64,000 bases of DNA, from the NCBI GenBank assembly GCA_025602905.1, contig JAHLKI010000032.1, positions 186,001 through 250,000 on the forward strand, in the 5' to 3' direction. Both the position numbers and the translations under genes were made by a program. This DNA is from Phlyctochytrium arcticum (Eukaryota > Chytridiomycota > Chytridiomycetes > Chytridiales > Chytridiaceae). Of the stretch, positions 1 through 13,500 are shown one piece after another. The notes beneath the pieces are model-generated. The model made no database searches. It was not told where the DNA came from and worked only from the letters and a program-made list of their open reading frames with translations. Each line of letters starts with the position of its first letter. The stretch's first letter is position 1.

Positions 1-2362
1 ATGAATGAAGGGGCTCCAGAAACACACTGGTGGACCAAATGAAGCGGGGGGTTTAGGAGCTCCAAGGCAATTTTTGTATGAGTGGGTGATGCGATCTGCC
101 GACGGGAGCAACAACCGGACAGCCCCGTACTGTTTCAGGTTTCCTGGAGGTAATTTTTTAATCTTGCAATGTTGGCCGTTTGTGTGCAGTGTGCTGCTGG
201 ATGGATCTGTCACAGACCAAGTTTCCGATGCTGGAGCGTCACGCGAGAACGGCCTATGCTGCGCTGGGAATCTGGTAAATCTGTGGTTGATGGTAGTCGT
301 AGGTGGTTTGTACCGCTGGGAAAACCTGTGGCAAGTTGCGGGGTGCGACGGCGGTGTTCAGATTCTTTATTCTAATCCCCGGTCCCTGGTACGGCCGGTA
401 TCATGACTCGGACGCAAAACCTCGAACACTTTTGAAGCATCTATCATATTACTATATCTGACTTTTCAAGGTTTAGCTATCAGCCTTTGCATTGCGCTGG
501 CTCCGGGATCTCTCTTCCTAGGAAAAAACTATGGGTTCCCGTTCCTGAAGACACTCTCGTATCGCCTTCTCGGTTCCTGCTCATCATTCTTTCCATCATC
601 GCCGTTTCATTTCTGCCTATTGCCGTCGTTGCACTTCCGCGCTATCTACTTGACGCCGTCGCCAGCCAGCGGAGGCTTTGACCACGGAGCGGGAGCACGG
701 TCCGCCACGACAACGCGTCCAGCAGTCTAATCCAGCTTACGCGCGACGCGAAGCGTGTTTTCCAGTCTTGACTCTTGAGCTCAAACGCGTCAAAGTAGCT
801 GGATTTGCTGGATTCGCTGGATTTCGGAAAAGTTTACCGCCGGTATCGTATGGCCTCGGACCGGATTTTATGGTTGCATCAGATAACAAAAACACATCCC
901 GGGATGCATCGCATCAACTTTGTGTGCAATGGCATTTTGCTTTCTTTCTCAATTTCGGCCCCCAATTCCAATCCACTGAGTGGACTTCAGCCTTTTGAGA
1001 CCCATATCATGATGCCGCACTTGAGCAACTCTCCGCGGCGGCTCCGTACGGGCCGCTGAACACATTCACACGACTGCATCAGCCACAACCTTAGGCTGTA
1101 TTACGTCTTGTTCCTAGGTCGCTAAACTGTTCACAAGGACCAACATTCATCTCCAACATCACCATCCCACTGATTCCCACATCGCGTCAAGCATTCAGCC
1201 TCTGCGTCTTTTTTTACCTTTTAGATGCGCTGCGACGATGTATAGAATTCCAAAACACCTTCACCCCTTAATGTATGTATTTTTCCGATTTTTTAACGCG
1301 TCAAACAGATACAAGTGTCGGAGAGGGTGGGCGCAATAACAAAATTCTCCCAAGGCTTTGGAATGGTAACCCGATTGTGGCGGAGGTAGGAGCCTCACTT
1401 CCTGAATCCTGAGCCGGTTTTCCTGATAACATAAAGGTAAAACAAAAAGTGCCTTCCATAGAACCCGATACGCTATCATGGGTAATGCTTGGAACTCAAA
1501 AGTGCTAAAAAAAAATCAAAAGGTCCTTATGACAATAGGTCCCTCGCCCCGCAATAGATCTCATATGATTGATGAGGGGCTACTGTATGATACTGTATGC
1601 ACGACCAAGGCATCATTTTGATCATCAGTCATGACCGAATATCGGGCAATGGTTTTACTTGAACGTCGCCAACCTTGTGTGCATGTTGAACCTCCAAGAT
1701 CTCCCAAAAGCAGATATTGCGGCTCGAAGTAGTCGAGATACATAGCAAGCATGCCTTCTGTGTTTCCTTGCGAATCACCTATCATCATACTAAAATCGCA
1801 TTACCACTATATAATGTGTAGACCAAAGTCGGATCTTGTACGAGATTCGCATACTTTAAGGCGCTACCCCATTTTCGGTAAAATGCTTTGAAAGAACACC
1901 GGAGAACAGAACACCCTGATGAGACCCAGGGTTTGGGTTGGATGTCACATTACAAACATGCCTTGAGGTTATTTTGACCCCCTCAACATAATGCATGCTA
2001 CAACTGACAAGTCCTGACCAGATTGTCGGGGCGAAGAATCAAGCGTTCAGGGAAGGATTTACCCAAGTTCTCAGAATAAATTCTGCGTCGCTGGCGAAGC
2101 ATTCTTTCCGAGTACAAACTCCCATCGTACTACTTTTTGCACTGCCGTCTACGACGTTTCAAAGGTTGTTTTTGGCGGTTGGACGCGTGCGATGCGCAGT
2201 GATAGCACACTCCGGGATATGTTTCATACCACACCGACTTGTGGGTTTGGGCCAAAAAATATCCGCAGAACCGGAACCAGTAAGCTGCCTCCTGGGCGGA
2301 GTTTACGCTGCACACACTCCTCTGGTTGTACTCTAGTATCCGTGGTTCCTAGGGATGTCGCC
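1..2362. other. Left flank without a convincing gene
   Basis: This 2.4-kb stretch has only short open frames (the longest about 133 codons near the left edge), with no recognisable domain, no plausible splice-linked exons and no codon pattern like the real genes further right. A small direct repeat of a roughly 9-base unit (GCTGGATTT/C) lies near 798-828. It could be intergenic DNA or decayed sequence. No tRNA or rRNA was seen. Confidence 0.5.
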
Positions 2363-2372
2363 CTAGAACTAG
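2363..2372. repeat. Target-site duplication, left copy
   Basis: CTAGAACTAG directly abuts the outer end of the left terminal inverted repeat. The same ten bases in the same orientation follow the right inverted repeat at 5894-5903. Ten bases is within the 8-11 bp usual for Mutator-like elements. The duplication could be one or two bases longer because C residues are shared with the repeat ends. Confidence 0.9.
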
Positions 2373-2469
2373 GGGCGGGCTAGGCAGCCTCTACTGAAAG
2401 ACTAACTAGCCTCTGGTGAGGCCTCCAGTACGCATTGGGCAGTAATGATGCTGCTTTGGGCGATTTGTG
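2373..2469 (+). repeat. MULE left terminal inverted repeat
   Basis: It begins GGGCGGGCTAGGCAGCCTC and runs to GGGCGATTTGTG. It matches the reverse complement of 5817-5893. The differences are a missing A after the first three G residues and an extra 21-base block after CTCTGG (about 2417-2437). That block is absent from the right copy, so it is either a left-end insertion or a right-end deletion. Confidence 0.92.
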
Positions 2470-2898
2470 CGCGTCCAGAGTGTCACAGGTGGCCAGTCCA
2501 TGAGCCCAAAAAATTCCGGGCTCCGTGGTCGGCAATAAATGCCAAGGCTGGTGGAAAGGTGCTTTAGGGCGTTTTAGGACACATTTTTCGCCAGCCACCT
2601 GGCTCCGCTTCAGAATTCAGATATCTCTGGTCGGAGTTTCGCCTGTGCTGCACTCTTTCTGCTTGTCCGAACTTGCAACTTCAACGTTGGCACTCTAGCG
2701 AAATCCTCTCATTCACCCACACACTGAGACTTGACTAGTACTCGTCCAATATCACACATACTGTAAGAATCTGAAATTGAGGAATGTCGTGCCGTCTTGC
2801 TTACTTTTTGTTTATATTCGATATTGATAACATGACAGTCTCTCGATACCTGCTGTGGATCTCACCTGCAAACGCCGTGGATCTAACCTTCCAAAAAC

Positions 2899-5555
2899 AT
2901 GGCAATGAGCATAGCGGCCTTGACGGATCAACCAATTGCGCTTACTGACGAGTCCCTGGCGGACAGAGAACTCGAAGAGGATGACTTCGATGTGCATGCG
3001 GAAGAGAACTTGATAGATTGCTTCCTTGAACAGTTTACCGTAGACTGGGATGCCCTAGACCCTAGTGATGACGAGGAGGTGGACGGGCCGCAGCAAATCG
3101 TTACTGGATCAGCCCCTACATCTTTTGATCAAGACGGGGTAGCATCGGACTTGGTCGAGTGTTTCCATCAAAACCAACAGCGCTGGCCCACATTGGAGAC
3201 TGCTTTTGATGATCTGCGCGACACGGCTCATGCTCATGGATTTGCTGTAAAGACCAAGAGAGAGAAAAACGCGGATAAAGCCGAGGGTGAGCGAAGCGAA
3301 CGCACCAACAAAGAATTCAAAAAGATGCGCTATGTCCAATGCGCTTGTGCTGGTGTTGCTAAGGCCGATCCCACCGCATCGGCAGACACTGGCAAGGTGA
3401 CCCGGACAAGACTGAAGGGCTGCGAATGGGCGGCATCCATCGAAAAAATCGGGGGGCGGTATGCCATTCAGATTACCGGACAGCATAACCACCCAGCGAC
3501 CGATGACATCCGCATATATCCAATGGCGCGTAAAGGCACTGTTGAGCAGGAAGCATTCGTTGAAAGTCTTCTTAGAGCCCGTACAAGCACCGCTAAGATC
3601 CTGGAGAATCTGGAAGAACGATTTGGCGATTCCTGTCGGCTTATTGCCAAAGATATTCAAAATCGACGGCAGCGACAACGAGAACGTGAAATGGCAGGCT
3701 TGCCGGAAATGGACGCATTAACGCGCGACATGATGGCGGATGGCGCAATATTCCATGTTAAGCAATCGGAGGAAGGGAACATCACCCACCTCATTGTTAT
3801 TCCGAGCTCCGTCCCGAAGTTGCTGCAGGAGGAAGGCAAAGTGTCGGTAATCCAAATCGACGAAACCTATCGTACCAATAAGTACGGAGCAGGAATGCTC
3901 CACATTGTCTCATCTACAAATACAAACGTCACTTTCACTCTTGGGTACTGCTTTATGCAAACCGCGACGGAAGATGATTTAACCTGGGTCCTGGAAGCTT
4001 TCTCAAAACATTCTATCATCGTCGACCCGTCGGTCATTGTAACCGACGCCGACCAAGCCCTGATGAATGCTTGCGCGACTGTTTTCCCTGAAGCGCGCCA
4101 TCTTTTGTGTTTGTGGCATATCCAGTCCAATATCAAAGCCCAACATCTACGGGATTTTCCCACAACGGAAGTCGTGGGATCTCCACTTTGGACTTTCACG
4201 ACATTCTTGCAGAAGTGGTCGAACTTAGTCCGGAATACCAAAACCAAGGAGTTATTTGAGGTCGGCTGGGAAGAGATGAAAACGCACATACCAACTGAAT
4301 GCGCCCAGTACGTTGAGAATCGTAGGATTGACCCGCATAAAGACAAGTTTGTGGGCGCGTGGTTGATTGGGGTCAAACACTTCGGACAAATTTCTTCCTC
4401 CAAAGTGGAGAGTGCTGATGCCGCCTTCAAAAAAACGCTGGGGACATCCCAGCTGGGATTTTTCTCCGTCTACCCCATCATGAAGAGGGTGTGTGTGAAA
4501 CAAGCCGACCGAATTCGGCTACTTCGAGCCCAGGACAAGGTTTTTATTCCCGTGGTTCAGCACAATGTGTTGGCAAGCTTGTACACAAAAGTATCTGCAT
4601 ACGCATTGAGGTTGATCCGTCCCCAGTTGCTATTGGCCAAGAAGGAGCTGACCCAAATGATGACTACGTTGCCGTCTGACTATGAGCCAAAGCAGTGTGA
4701 TGGACTATGCATGACAAACCATGGTCTCCCGTGTCAGCACGAGCTCTTGGAAATAATGGCTAAAGGGGATCGCAAGGAAGACCAAGTGGACCCAGCCAAC
4801 ATTCATCCACATTGGTTTCTTAACAAAACCTTCACGCCAGCAACCAACCAACGAGAAGCAAGGCTTTTACCTCCCATTGCCAAAAAGAAAAACGCGCGGG
4901 CCAGAATCCCTACTGCTGCAGAAACTGCCTCCAAGAAGAAAACCCGTTGTAGTATCTGTTCCGTCTATGGTCACAACAAGAGTAAGTGTCCCACCCGAAT
5001 CGAAGTGGCAAACAACAATGCACGGTTGGCTGCTCAAGCGCAGCAGCAACAAGAAATATTTTCCCAGCCGGGCAGCTCATCCCAGGCCTCACGACAATCC
5101 TCTCCCACGCACTCGATCCAATCGTCCTCGCAACATCATTCTAGCTACGGGTATGATCCCTTACGCGTAACCGCTCCCCGACGTCAGTACATGAGCCAGG
5201 AGTATTTCAGCCAGTACGATCATAGTTCACAATTTCAGACAAACTGGCCCCAAGCTACTCTACCACCGACCAGATATGTTACGTACATTGGCCATCAGGT
5301 AAGACTGCTCAACACATTCCTCATCACCAACAAATCGCTCGCAAACGTACTGATCATCACTAACAGGATACCCGCCGTCAAGTACTACCGATTAACGTGT
5401 CGCATCACTCGCATCAACCACATTATGGGGGTAATGCGCAGTACGCCAATCCCTCACGCGACCGTCACTACTCCACCACCCCTAGCCATTCCCAGCATGG
5501 ATCACATTCATCTGACCAGGATCCCACTACCCCACCAAGGTTCCAACCGTACTGA
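2899..5555 (+). CDS. MULE transposase (FAR1-like N-terminus, DDE core, SWIM and zinc knuckle)
   Basis: This is the predicted transposase that cuts and rejoins the element's own ends. Exons are 2899-5298 and 5367-5555, giving 862 residues. The 68-nt intron has GTAAGA at its start and a CTAAC-like branch site next to its AG. Splicing gives a Q/H/S/Y-rich tail that continues the preceding composition; reading through the intron would not. Order: a FAR1/WRKY-GCM-like C..C..H.H zinc domain (about residues 105-205, ending GQHNHP), the MULE catalytic core with D in QIDETYRTNKYG, D in VTDADQAL and E in KVESADAAFKK, a SWIM-like C-x-x-x-C..GLPCQH motif, then a CCHC knuckle (CSICSVYGHNKSKC). The start ATG has a good context. 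No frameshift or stop interrupts the core, so it may be functional. Confidence 0.93.
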
Positions 5556-5816
5556 TTAAAATTCGGGCAAAAGTTTCTTTGAGGGTTTTTCTCCTGCTTT
5601 GGAGTTTTTTCCCCTCTCAATTTATTTTTTACTTTAGTCTGAGCAGTTTCTTTATTCTAGTCTGTTAGTTTTTATTTTTTTAGTCATTGCTTTTATTTAT
5701 TATATACTGTGTTATGTTGCGTTCTTCCCTCGCATTCCATCTACCTGGGTTATAACGGTCGTATAACCCGTACAACAGGCAAGATCCGACGGTGAACCGA
5801 CACGGCGGAACTTGAA

Positions 5817-5893
5817 CACAAATCGCCCAAAGCAGCATCATTACTGCCCCAGAGGCTAGTTAGTCTTTCAGTAGAGGCTGCCTAGCCCGTCCC
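5817..5893 (-). repeat. MULE right terminal inverted repeat
   Basis: This is the reverse-complement partner of 2373-2469. It ends in GCCTAGCCCGTCCC next to the right target duplication and is 77 bp long because it lacks the 21-base block of the left copy. Confidence 0.92.
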
Positions 5894-5903
5894 CTAGAAC
5901 TAG
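5894..5903. repeat. Target-site duplication, right copy
   Basis: CTAGAACTAG is identical and in direct orientation to 2363-2372, marking the right insertion boundary of the MULE. Confidence 0.9.
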
Positions 5904-7520
5904 AAAAAAATTGAGTAATTCATTTACATTAATGAAAAGAATAAACTTTCTTGGATTTTGGTTTCCAAGTCCTTTCAAAGGAAAGCGCCCCAGCTCAGCG
6001 ATCCAGCACCACCAAAACACCCACGGTTTTTGGGCAGCAGGATGACAAAGCCTGTGCGCTGTGCGCAGACTCTTATTAATTTTTGTGGTTTTAAACATTT
6101 CGAATTTTGGAAACCCCAACCCCAGAAACCAACCCATAACTTTTAAAACTTTTCCAGGCTATTGTTCGATTGTTCGATGCTGAACTGACCCCAACAGCCT
6201 AATCCGGTCGATCATGGCAGTCGTTTTGGGTTTCCATCAACCGTGAGGTCTCGCGGTTTCAGAACCAATAGCAAAGCAGCTGGATCAAAATGGGGTAACA
6301 TAGATCATGATGCAAGACATACCGCCCCCCTTGATTGATCTCCTCTTCAAGTTTCAGCAGATCAAGGAACAAACAGCCGTTGACAATCATGCTATGTTTT
6401 GCATAAGAAACCTCCGAGGTCATCGGACGGCTCATATACTAATCATACCCGTAGAAGTGATTGGCGAAGGAGATCTGGATGACCATATCGAGAAACCAAT
6501 CCGCACCAATCCCGTTGCCATAAATCTAAAGGATGCCCTGTCCTCAACTATCATAATGCCGTATCCACCATTCCAGCAGATAAAACCGACATGAAGACCA
6601 GGAAATACTAAAAACTTGGATCTATCGTAGATCAATGACATTTGAATTGACGAAATGCAACCAAGTTCGAGGTTGTCAAGGGGCATAAATATATAGGCCT
6701 TGTTACTTATCCTATCGTGCAGCCCTGCGTGTAGCCTGCAAAAAAAAAGAAAAGAAATACTCGAGTAACTTGAGGAGCAAAAGTGGATTCCCGCAAAGCA
6801 CACAGGCGGGCAAGTACCTGGTATATATATAGGCGGCAAGAATGCGGACGCAGAAATCTTGAGGTCCATCAAAAACCAAAAGGAGTAGCAACCGGGACTT
6901 GGTTTTTTTTTGTGATTTCATGGCAAAAGCTTGTGTGGACATGTATATATATGGGGAATGGTGCCGTGGTAAAAGAAAGACATGTTCAGTACGCGGGAGA
7001 AAGTAAAGATGAAAAAGGCGCGAGAAGACACTGGGCGTTCCAGCCAGCATCAAGGGAGGGAAACGGTTGACGCCAAGTGGGAAACGGCCCAAAGCTGTTG
7101 GTTTTGTTCCGTCATTCTCGTCATTTGACATTCTACTTCTCTTGCCGCCACAATTTTCCGTTGCACGTTTTGATGCTCAAAAGGTTCCCGGTATCCGGTC
7201 GTTACCTCCACACTTCGAATAAGAACAGGCTACTGGTGTTTAGATATACATATCCAAAAGTTTGGCGGGCATCAATCGAGGATGGTTCCTGATGGTGATT
7301 GAAGCGGATTTCCCAAGCTTTGGGGTAATTTATATTTTATTCCCACATGGCAATCAAAAAATACAGAGCATATGTGTATATACAATGGAGGGTTGGATTG
7401 ATATTGATGAAGGGAGCGTCAGTAATGGTATGTACAATCAAAGCAAGTATCAAAATGTTGCAGGGTCGTTGATGGTCTGGCTAAAAGTCAAAATGATGTT
7501 CAATCGGTCTCATGGTCGTT
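5904..7520. other. Intergenic stretch, no supported gene
   Basis: About 1.6 kb lie between the transposon and the 3' end of the histidine kinase gene. Open frames on both strands (up to 146 codons) overlap each other, lack recognisable motifs and run through TATATATA-rich sequence. An A/T-rich low-complexity patch is near 6740-6760. I see nothing that can be called a gene. Confidence 0.5.
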
Positions 7521-10500
7521 CTACACATGGGCTGCTTCCTCTAGAATAGTGGAATGAAGGTCTGAGGCGGCCTCCTTGTCTTTCCGTTCCAGGACATGCT
7601 TCATCCACTTGTCCAGGACGGTGTGGAGGTGCAAAGTATCAATTGGCTTGGAGATGTAATCTTCGGGACCAGAAACATAAGCACCAAATTGAACGACTGA
7701 ACACTGTGCCCAACACTTACCATCCATACCGCAATCCAGGCATTTCTGTCTATCGTCCGCCATGGCATTGGCCTAAAGGAAAAAGGATGAGCATTTTGTC
7801 CAGTCTTATCCCAAGCAAAGCAGCTTACCGTCATAGCAATGATGGGGGCTTGATCTGCCCGCTGAATTCCGTCTCCCGCCCAAGATTGACGTAAAGTTGT
7901 AGTAGCCACATAGCCACTCATTTCAGGCATTTGACAGTCCATCAAAATCATGTCGTATACGTTGCCTGCTGCGGCTTCCACTGCTTGTTTACCATCGTCA
8001 ACAACGTCAACCGGGAATCCAAGTCGCCGCAGCATTGGTACAACCACTATTTAATCATCAGTCGAAGCTTTTGATAGGACAGTAAATCGAGCACTTACCA
8101 CGCTGATTGATGGGATTGTCTTCTGCCAGCAGCATACGCACGCGTTCTGCACCTGGCCATGGCCCAATAACCTTCTTTTTAGCCTTGGGAGTTGCCGCGT
8201 CACCATCTCCAAGCTTGCCAGGTCGTGAGAGTGAGGAACTTCCAGCGCCAGAAGCCTTGCATGGTCTTCGCCACATTGGGTCCCACACACGTTGCAGGCA
8301 TGCGGTGAGCCGGACGCGCTTGACTGGCACGGTAAGTACATCGGCAAAACCGCGTTCGCTGACCAAAGATGTGACGAGAGATCGTTGTGACTTGAGCACG
8401 AGTAGAATGACGGGGAGATGGTGCCCATACGGCCGGGCAGACAATACTTTTTCGAAATCGGGACCAACCGGGGTGGCCTGCCCTGAGAAGCGGCGGGGTA
8501 GAGTAGCAGCGGGGGATCCAGGTGCAGAAAAGGATGTAGATGTAGTACGGCGCGCTAGTGCAGGGTTTTGCTGCGGAATGGCTGATGCAGTCCGACCAAC
8601 TCTCGGAGAGACGCTTATGGCGGCAGTAGCTGAATTCGATCGTGCCCGCGTAAATGAGGCAGCCTCTGAGAGTTCCACCGCTGGAGAACCAACAACTGGA
8701 GGAGTTGCGCTTATTGGTATTGTTGATGATGAGCGGCCGCTCCTAACCCCATCACCTGTTGACTGCAGCAGAGGCAGTGTTGGCATGTCATCCAACGATG
8801 TTTCACTGTTGAGTATTGAAGCTGTAGAATCCAATGACAATTTCGATGGCACGACGGCTCTCTGAAGGCTAACTCCGGCAACACCCATCACCTTCGCATC
8901 CAACAAGAGAGCTTCAACACCTCCGCAATTTGGACTATCCAGAATGGCCAAAGCTGCCTCGGTTGTAGTCACATGTCGATACGGCAACCCGCAAAGCTCA
9001 AAACGATTCTGCAAACCTTCCCAGTGTAGACCGTCGGGCATCAATACCAAGGTACACCTATTAACCATTTCTGGTGCCAAGAATGTGGGCTCCGATGTAA
9101 GTGCCTTGTCGAACGGTACCTGGACCCAAAAGGTTGAGCCAGACCCCCCGTCACTCAATTTACTTGCGACACCGATTGTGCCATTCATTTTCTGGATGAG
9201 ACGTTTGCAAATCGCCAGACCTAGACCGCTGCCGCCGTACAAGCGCGTGTGACTTGCATCAACTTGCGAGAAGGGCTTGAATAATTTTGCCAGATTTTTC
9301 TCCTCGATTCCAATTCCTGAATCAATAATCTCAAATCGAACTAGGGTGTTGGTGGGGCTTTCTGTCACAAGAACAGTTTTGACAATAATGTGGCCCTTGG
9401 GGGTGAATTTCAAACCGTTGTTGGCAAGATTGATAATGATTTGCCGTATTCGCTTTGGATCGCCTCGCAGGACTCGTGGAATTCTGGAGTCCATAAAGCA
9501 AACAAGTTCCAGTCCTTTGGAGTGAGCTTGGCCAATCAAAATGTCGAGTGCATCATCCATCATTTCCGTCAAATCAAACTCGATGTTCTCCAGCTCCAAC
9601 TCCCCAGCTTCCAGTTTCGAGAGATCGACAATGTCATTGATTAGGTTTAGCAGAGCGTTGGCACTGACGCGAATAGTGTCAACGTATTCCTTTTGATCTG
9701 CTGTAAGATCCGTCTCCATCAAGAATCGGAGCATACCCAGAATGCCATTCATTGGTGTGCGGATCTCGTGTGATGTATTTGCCAGAAGCAGTGTTTTACT
9801 GACAATCTCTGCTTCAGCCAAACCTTTTTGGTATTTGCTCACCACCAGCTCTTTCTCCGTCTTTTCTCGCTCTTGCAGGGCAGTTCTGAGAGCCTCATTC
9901 ATACCATGAAGCTCACGATTACGTTCCTCAATCGCAAAGGTATTGGATTGGAGTTGGGTATAGAAATCGGCGTTGGCTAGAGAAATAGCAGCTTGAGACG
10001 ACAAGATCGATAGGGTACGGGCATGCGCAACTGTGAATGCATTGACGAAAAGATGATTTTCTAGATAAACCAATCCTTGGGATTTGTTTTGAAACACGAT
10101 AGGCATGCACATCATGGATTTCGGTGACTTCTTTAGAATATAAGTTTCATGGGCAAATCGTTTGTCCTTGGCAACGTCATTCACAATCAACTGCTTGCCC
10201 GTCCTCTGAACGTATAAGAACACACTGGTTGGGACATCTCCCCCTACGCTCTCCTGGTTGGAGGCTACGTCCAAGACCACGTTTTTCTGCTCCACGCCTC
10301 CCCGGGCTAACAGGCGGAACCCTCTGCTACTCAGTTCGTAGGCAACCATCAAAGCGGTGGTTGCGCCCGAGATCTCCATAAGCAACTTGATCAGCTTTTC
10401 CAAAATGTTCCGAACGACAATTTCACCGGATATTATTTGGGACGCTTTGAGCAAGGTGACGAGATCAAGTTCAGCTGTAGACCCGGATTGTGTAGTCGGA

Positions 10501-13500
10501 GTGGATGCGGATCCTGCATTGAGATGGGAATGTAACGCCGACAACGGAAGGGATGCCGCGGATGATGATACGGAAAGAGGTGAATCTATTTTAGTGGCAG
10601 GCTCCTCAGATGTGGAAGACCAGCCGGAGATATTCGTGGCCTGCCCAGAGAGGAAGACGCCAGCCCATTTGCGCTCCAATTCAAGTTGTTTTAGTCGAGA
10701 CTCCCAACGCCCATAGCTGTTATAGGCATGTCGGGCAAACATGCTGGCGAATTCATTCAGGCCTCCTTCGCGTGCCGCATCTGCCGCCAAATTCCAAATC
10801 AAAGCAGTTTCATGAGTGAATCCTTGGTCCCTTGACAGGGCCAGAGCTACTTCGTACTGTTTGAGGGCAGCGAGTATTTCTCCCCGGCTGCGCATCATCT
10901 CGGCCTCAACGAGTAGAAGTTTATGCTCATAATTCATGGGCGCATGAGTTGCCCATTCGCGCAGAATCTGTTGATTCGCGACAACCTTCTCCTCGAGCGC
11001 CGCACGATCCACATGATCAACCGGCAGTCGATGAAGCATGCCGAGAAGGGAGAGCGAATAGTAAAAATTATGCTAATACAAAGACACCAACTCGCGTTAG
11101 CTTGACGACAAGTGAATCTGGTACAATACATACCTGTGAATTCGTCATCATTCCCCAGCATCCCGACGCGTGTGGAACTCCTGCCGCTGCTGCGGCGACT
11201 GCCTCTGTATAATCACCAACGTAATAGTACAGCATGCACTTTGCAATGTATGCGGTAAAAGCAAACATATGGTTTTGATTTGTCACCAGCTCATTCAACA
11301 GCTCCTCGTCAGTAATGTTCCGACCCGCCAAATTGAACGTCTGCTTCTCTGAAACAGCGGCAGTGTCAACGCCGTCCTTGAGCTTGATAACCAACCGACG
11401 CCAGATTGTTAAATAGGTAGCTTGTAAGGTCTGATTACGCCGCACGAGAGCCTCATAGTGTTCGTTTTGCACCTGGTGCACTTGAGAAAGGGCTGTACCC
11501 TTGAAGAAGAGAGAATCGCAATAGTAAAACGCATCGTAGCTAACAACGTTTCATTAGTCTGGATAACTCGAGACGTTCCGCAAAAAAATACTTACCCAGC
11601 CCATTCCAAATCTCCATTTTCAAGGCCTGACCAATGACCTCTCAGCAATCGAGGCAACCCTTCTGCTAAATGCCGTTTCCAAACTAGGACATGCGCGTAA
11701 AATAGTCCTGCAATTTTGGCCTCAAATTCCGTAGCAGCGTAAAGTTCGGCAGTTTTCAAAGAAAGCTGCCCTACAATATATGCCTCCTCGATTCGACGAC
11801 AGCCGGCCAGGAACAGGCCAAAGAGACCATAACCAAATGCGGCAAATTTCGAGTTACCGTTTTTGTACGCAAGATCTACCAGCGTCCAGGCAGTGCGAGC
11901 GTTGAGTCCAGGGTCAAGTACATAGGTGGGAGCACATCTGCAATAGATTTATACTTGGTAAGGCGCTCGGCAAAACTCAAACGTCGGAAAACTTACAAGT
12001 TCATGAGAATACGCATCTTATAGAGGTCGGCTGGGTCTTCCATCGCTTTAGTGAGATCAACCTCAACAAGTTGTGGTGGCTCCGTGCAGAGTTCCACCTT
12101 TAGAGTTTCCAACGCAGCGAGTCCAATGTCCAAAGCCTCTCGCATTTGATGTTGTTGGATATGAAACTGCATTTCAATCTCGTGGACCCTGATTCGATCT
12201 AAAATTTTGTCGCTTGTGTTTAATACAATTTGGGTCTCGCGTTGCGCAGCCTGAAAATCGCCCATGAGATACTTTGCAAGAGCAAGTTCAGTTCGTAATT
12301 TGACAAAGAGATCCTGGTCGTAATTCCCCTCGCCTTCGAGAAACGCACAACCTGCCGTAAGATACTCATCGGCACAAGCATACGCAGCTGCTGAGAGTGC
12401 CCCACAGCCTGTACGCAAATTGAGTGCGGCGCAACGATGAGCTTCTGTTTCAGGTTGCTTATTCGACGATTTCACCGTTAACCCTTGCTCAAGAACTAGG
12501 AAAGTGGCTTTGTTGAAATGGGTCATAATCTCAAACAACAGTTCGGTATTGGGATCGTTGGCGTGCTTGAGCATATGTCTGGCAATGGCAAGATGTGTGC
12601 GTTGCTTTTGGTCCTCCGGGATAAACGAATCTGGTCATCCAACGTAAGGGCTTTACAAAGATGATATAATCAGAATTAAACATACATGCCGCCTGCTGGA
12701 CCGAGTCGTGCCGAAATCTGTGTAGCAACTTGTCAGTTAGTGCGACTTTCATGTAAAAAATAGGAATTGTACCGATATTTTTGTAACGTCATGCTTTTGA
12801 GCCGAGCCGCGCTGAGTAAACCCAATGGAAAATGCTTGGAATTGGACGCTGAAGTTGAACTTTCTGATCCAGGTGACCCTGGAGTTGATTCTGAGGAGCC
12901 ACCTTCTGAGCTTGTGGTACTCATGGGTGTTCCCCCCGTCGTGAGGTTCGCCGCACTTCTATTACGGGAGGAGGGTCCAGTGTTGCCTTCGAAAATCTTC
13001 AGTTGATTCGCTATTGGGATGATGACCTCGGCTTTGGCCACGGTATACAGATTGGTGATGACTTCTGGGGTCGGACGGCCTAGTACCAGCGTAAGGGTTT
13101 CCACGCTGAAAACAGCACCTATACACGAGGCCACGCGGACAACTTCCTGACCACGTTCGGGAAGGCTCTTGATGGCATATGCCATGATTCCAACAAGACC
13201 TCCACTCCATGACATGGCAGAAATGCGAATACGCTCCACATCCCAGACCCACCTAAAACGCCCATCAGTCAGAGTTTTGAAAATAAAACTTGCCAATGTT
13301 GCAGTTACCGTTCTTCATCGAAATCAAACTTGACCAGGCTCTCTCGATGGAGGTGCTTGAGATGAGCATTGACTGAAAATGCGTTTCCTCCGGAAATATG
13401 ATGCACCAAATCTACCAATCCCTGTATGCGGTTCATCTCTTCAGGTGGCGGGTCCTGAACCAAAAATGTGTCGCGGATTACTTCGGCAACCGTAGCGGCA

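Larger units (their letters stand above)
2373..5893 (+). mobile_element. Complete Mutator-like (MULE) DNA transposon
   Basis: The 3,521-bp element is bounded by inverted repeats of 97 and 77 bp. These agree at essentially every base apart from one 1-base indel and one 21-base block present only on the left. A perfect 10-bp direct duplication flanks it, and it carries one transposase gene on the + strand. The intact ends, undamaged target duplication and uninterrupted reading frame suggest recent insertion and possible activity. The insertion target itself is partly palindromic (CCTAGGG-6-CCCTAG just left of the element). Reliance on host splicing is suggested by one predicted intron in the transposase. 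Confidence 0.93.

Noticed and set aside
5..406. 133-codon open frame at the left edge
   Set aside because: No recognisable domain, no splice partners, overlapping alternative frames; looks like chance.
6432..7131. Overlapping 146- and 139-codon - frames between the MULE and the histidine kinase
   Set aside because: They overlap each other in different frames, cross TATATATA tracts and show no family features.
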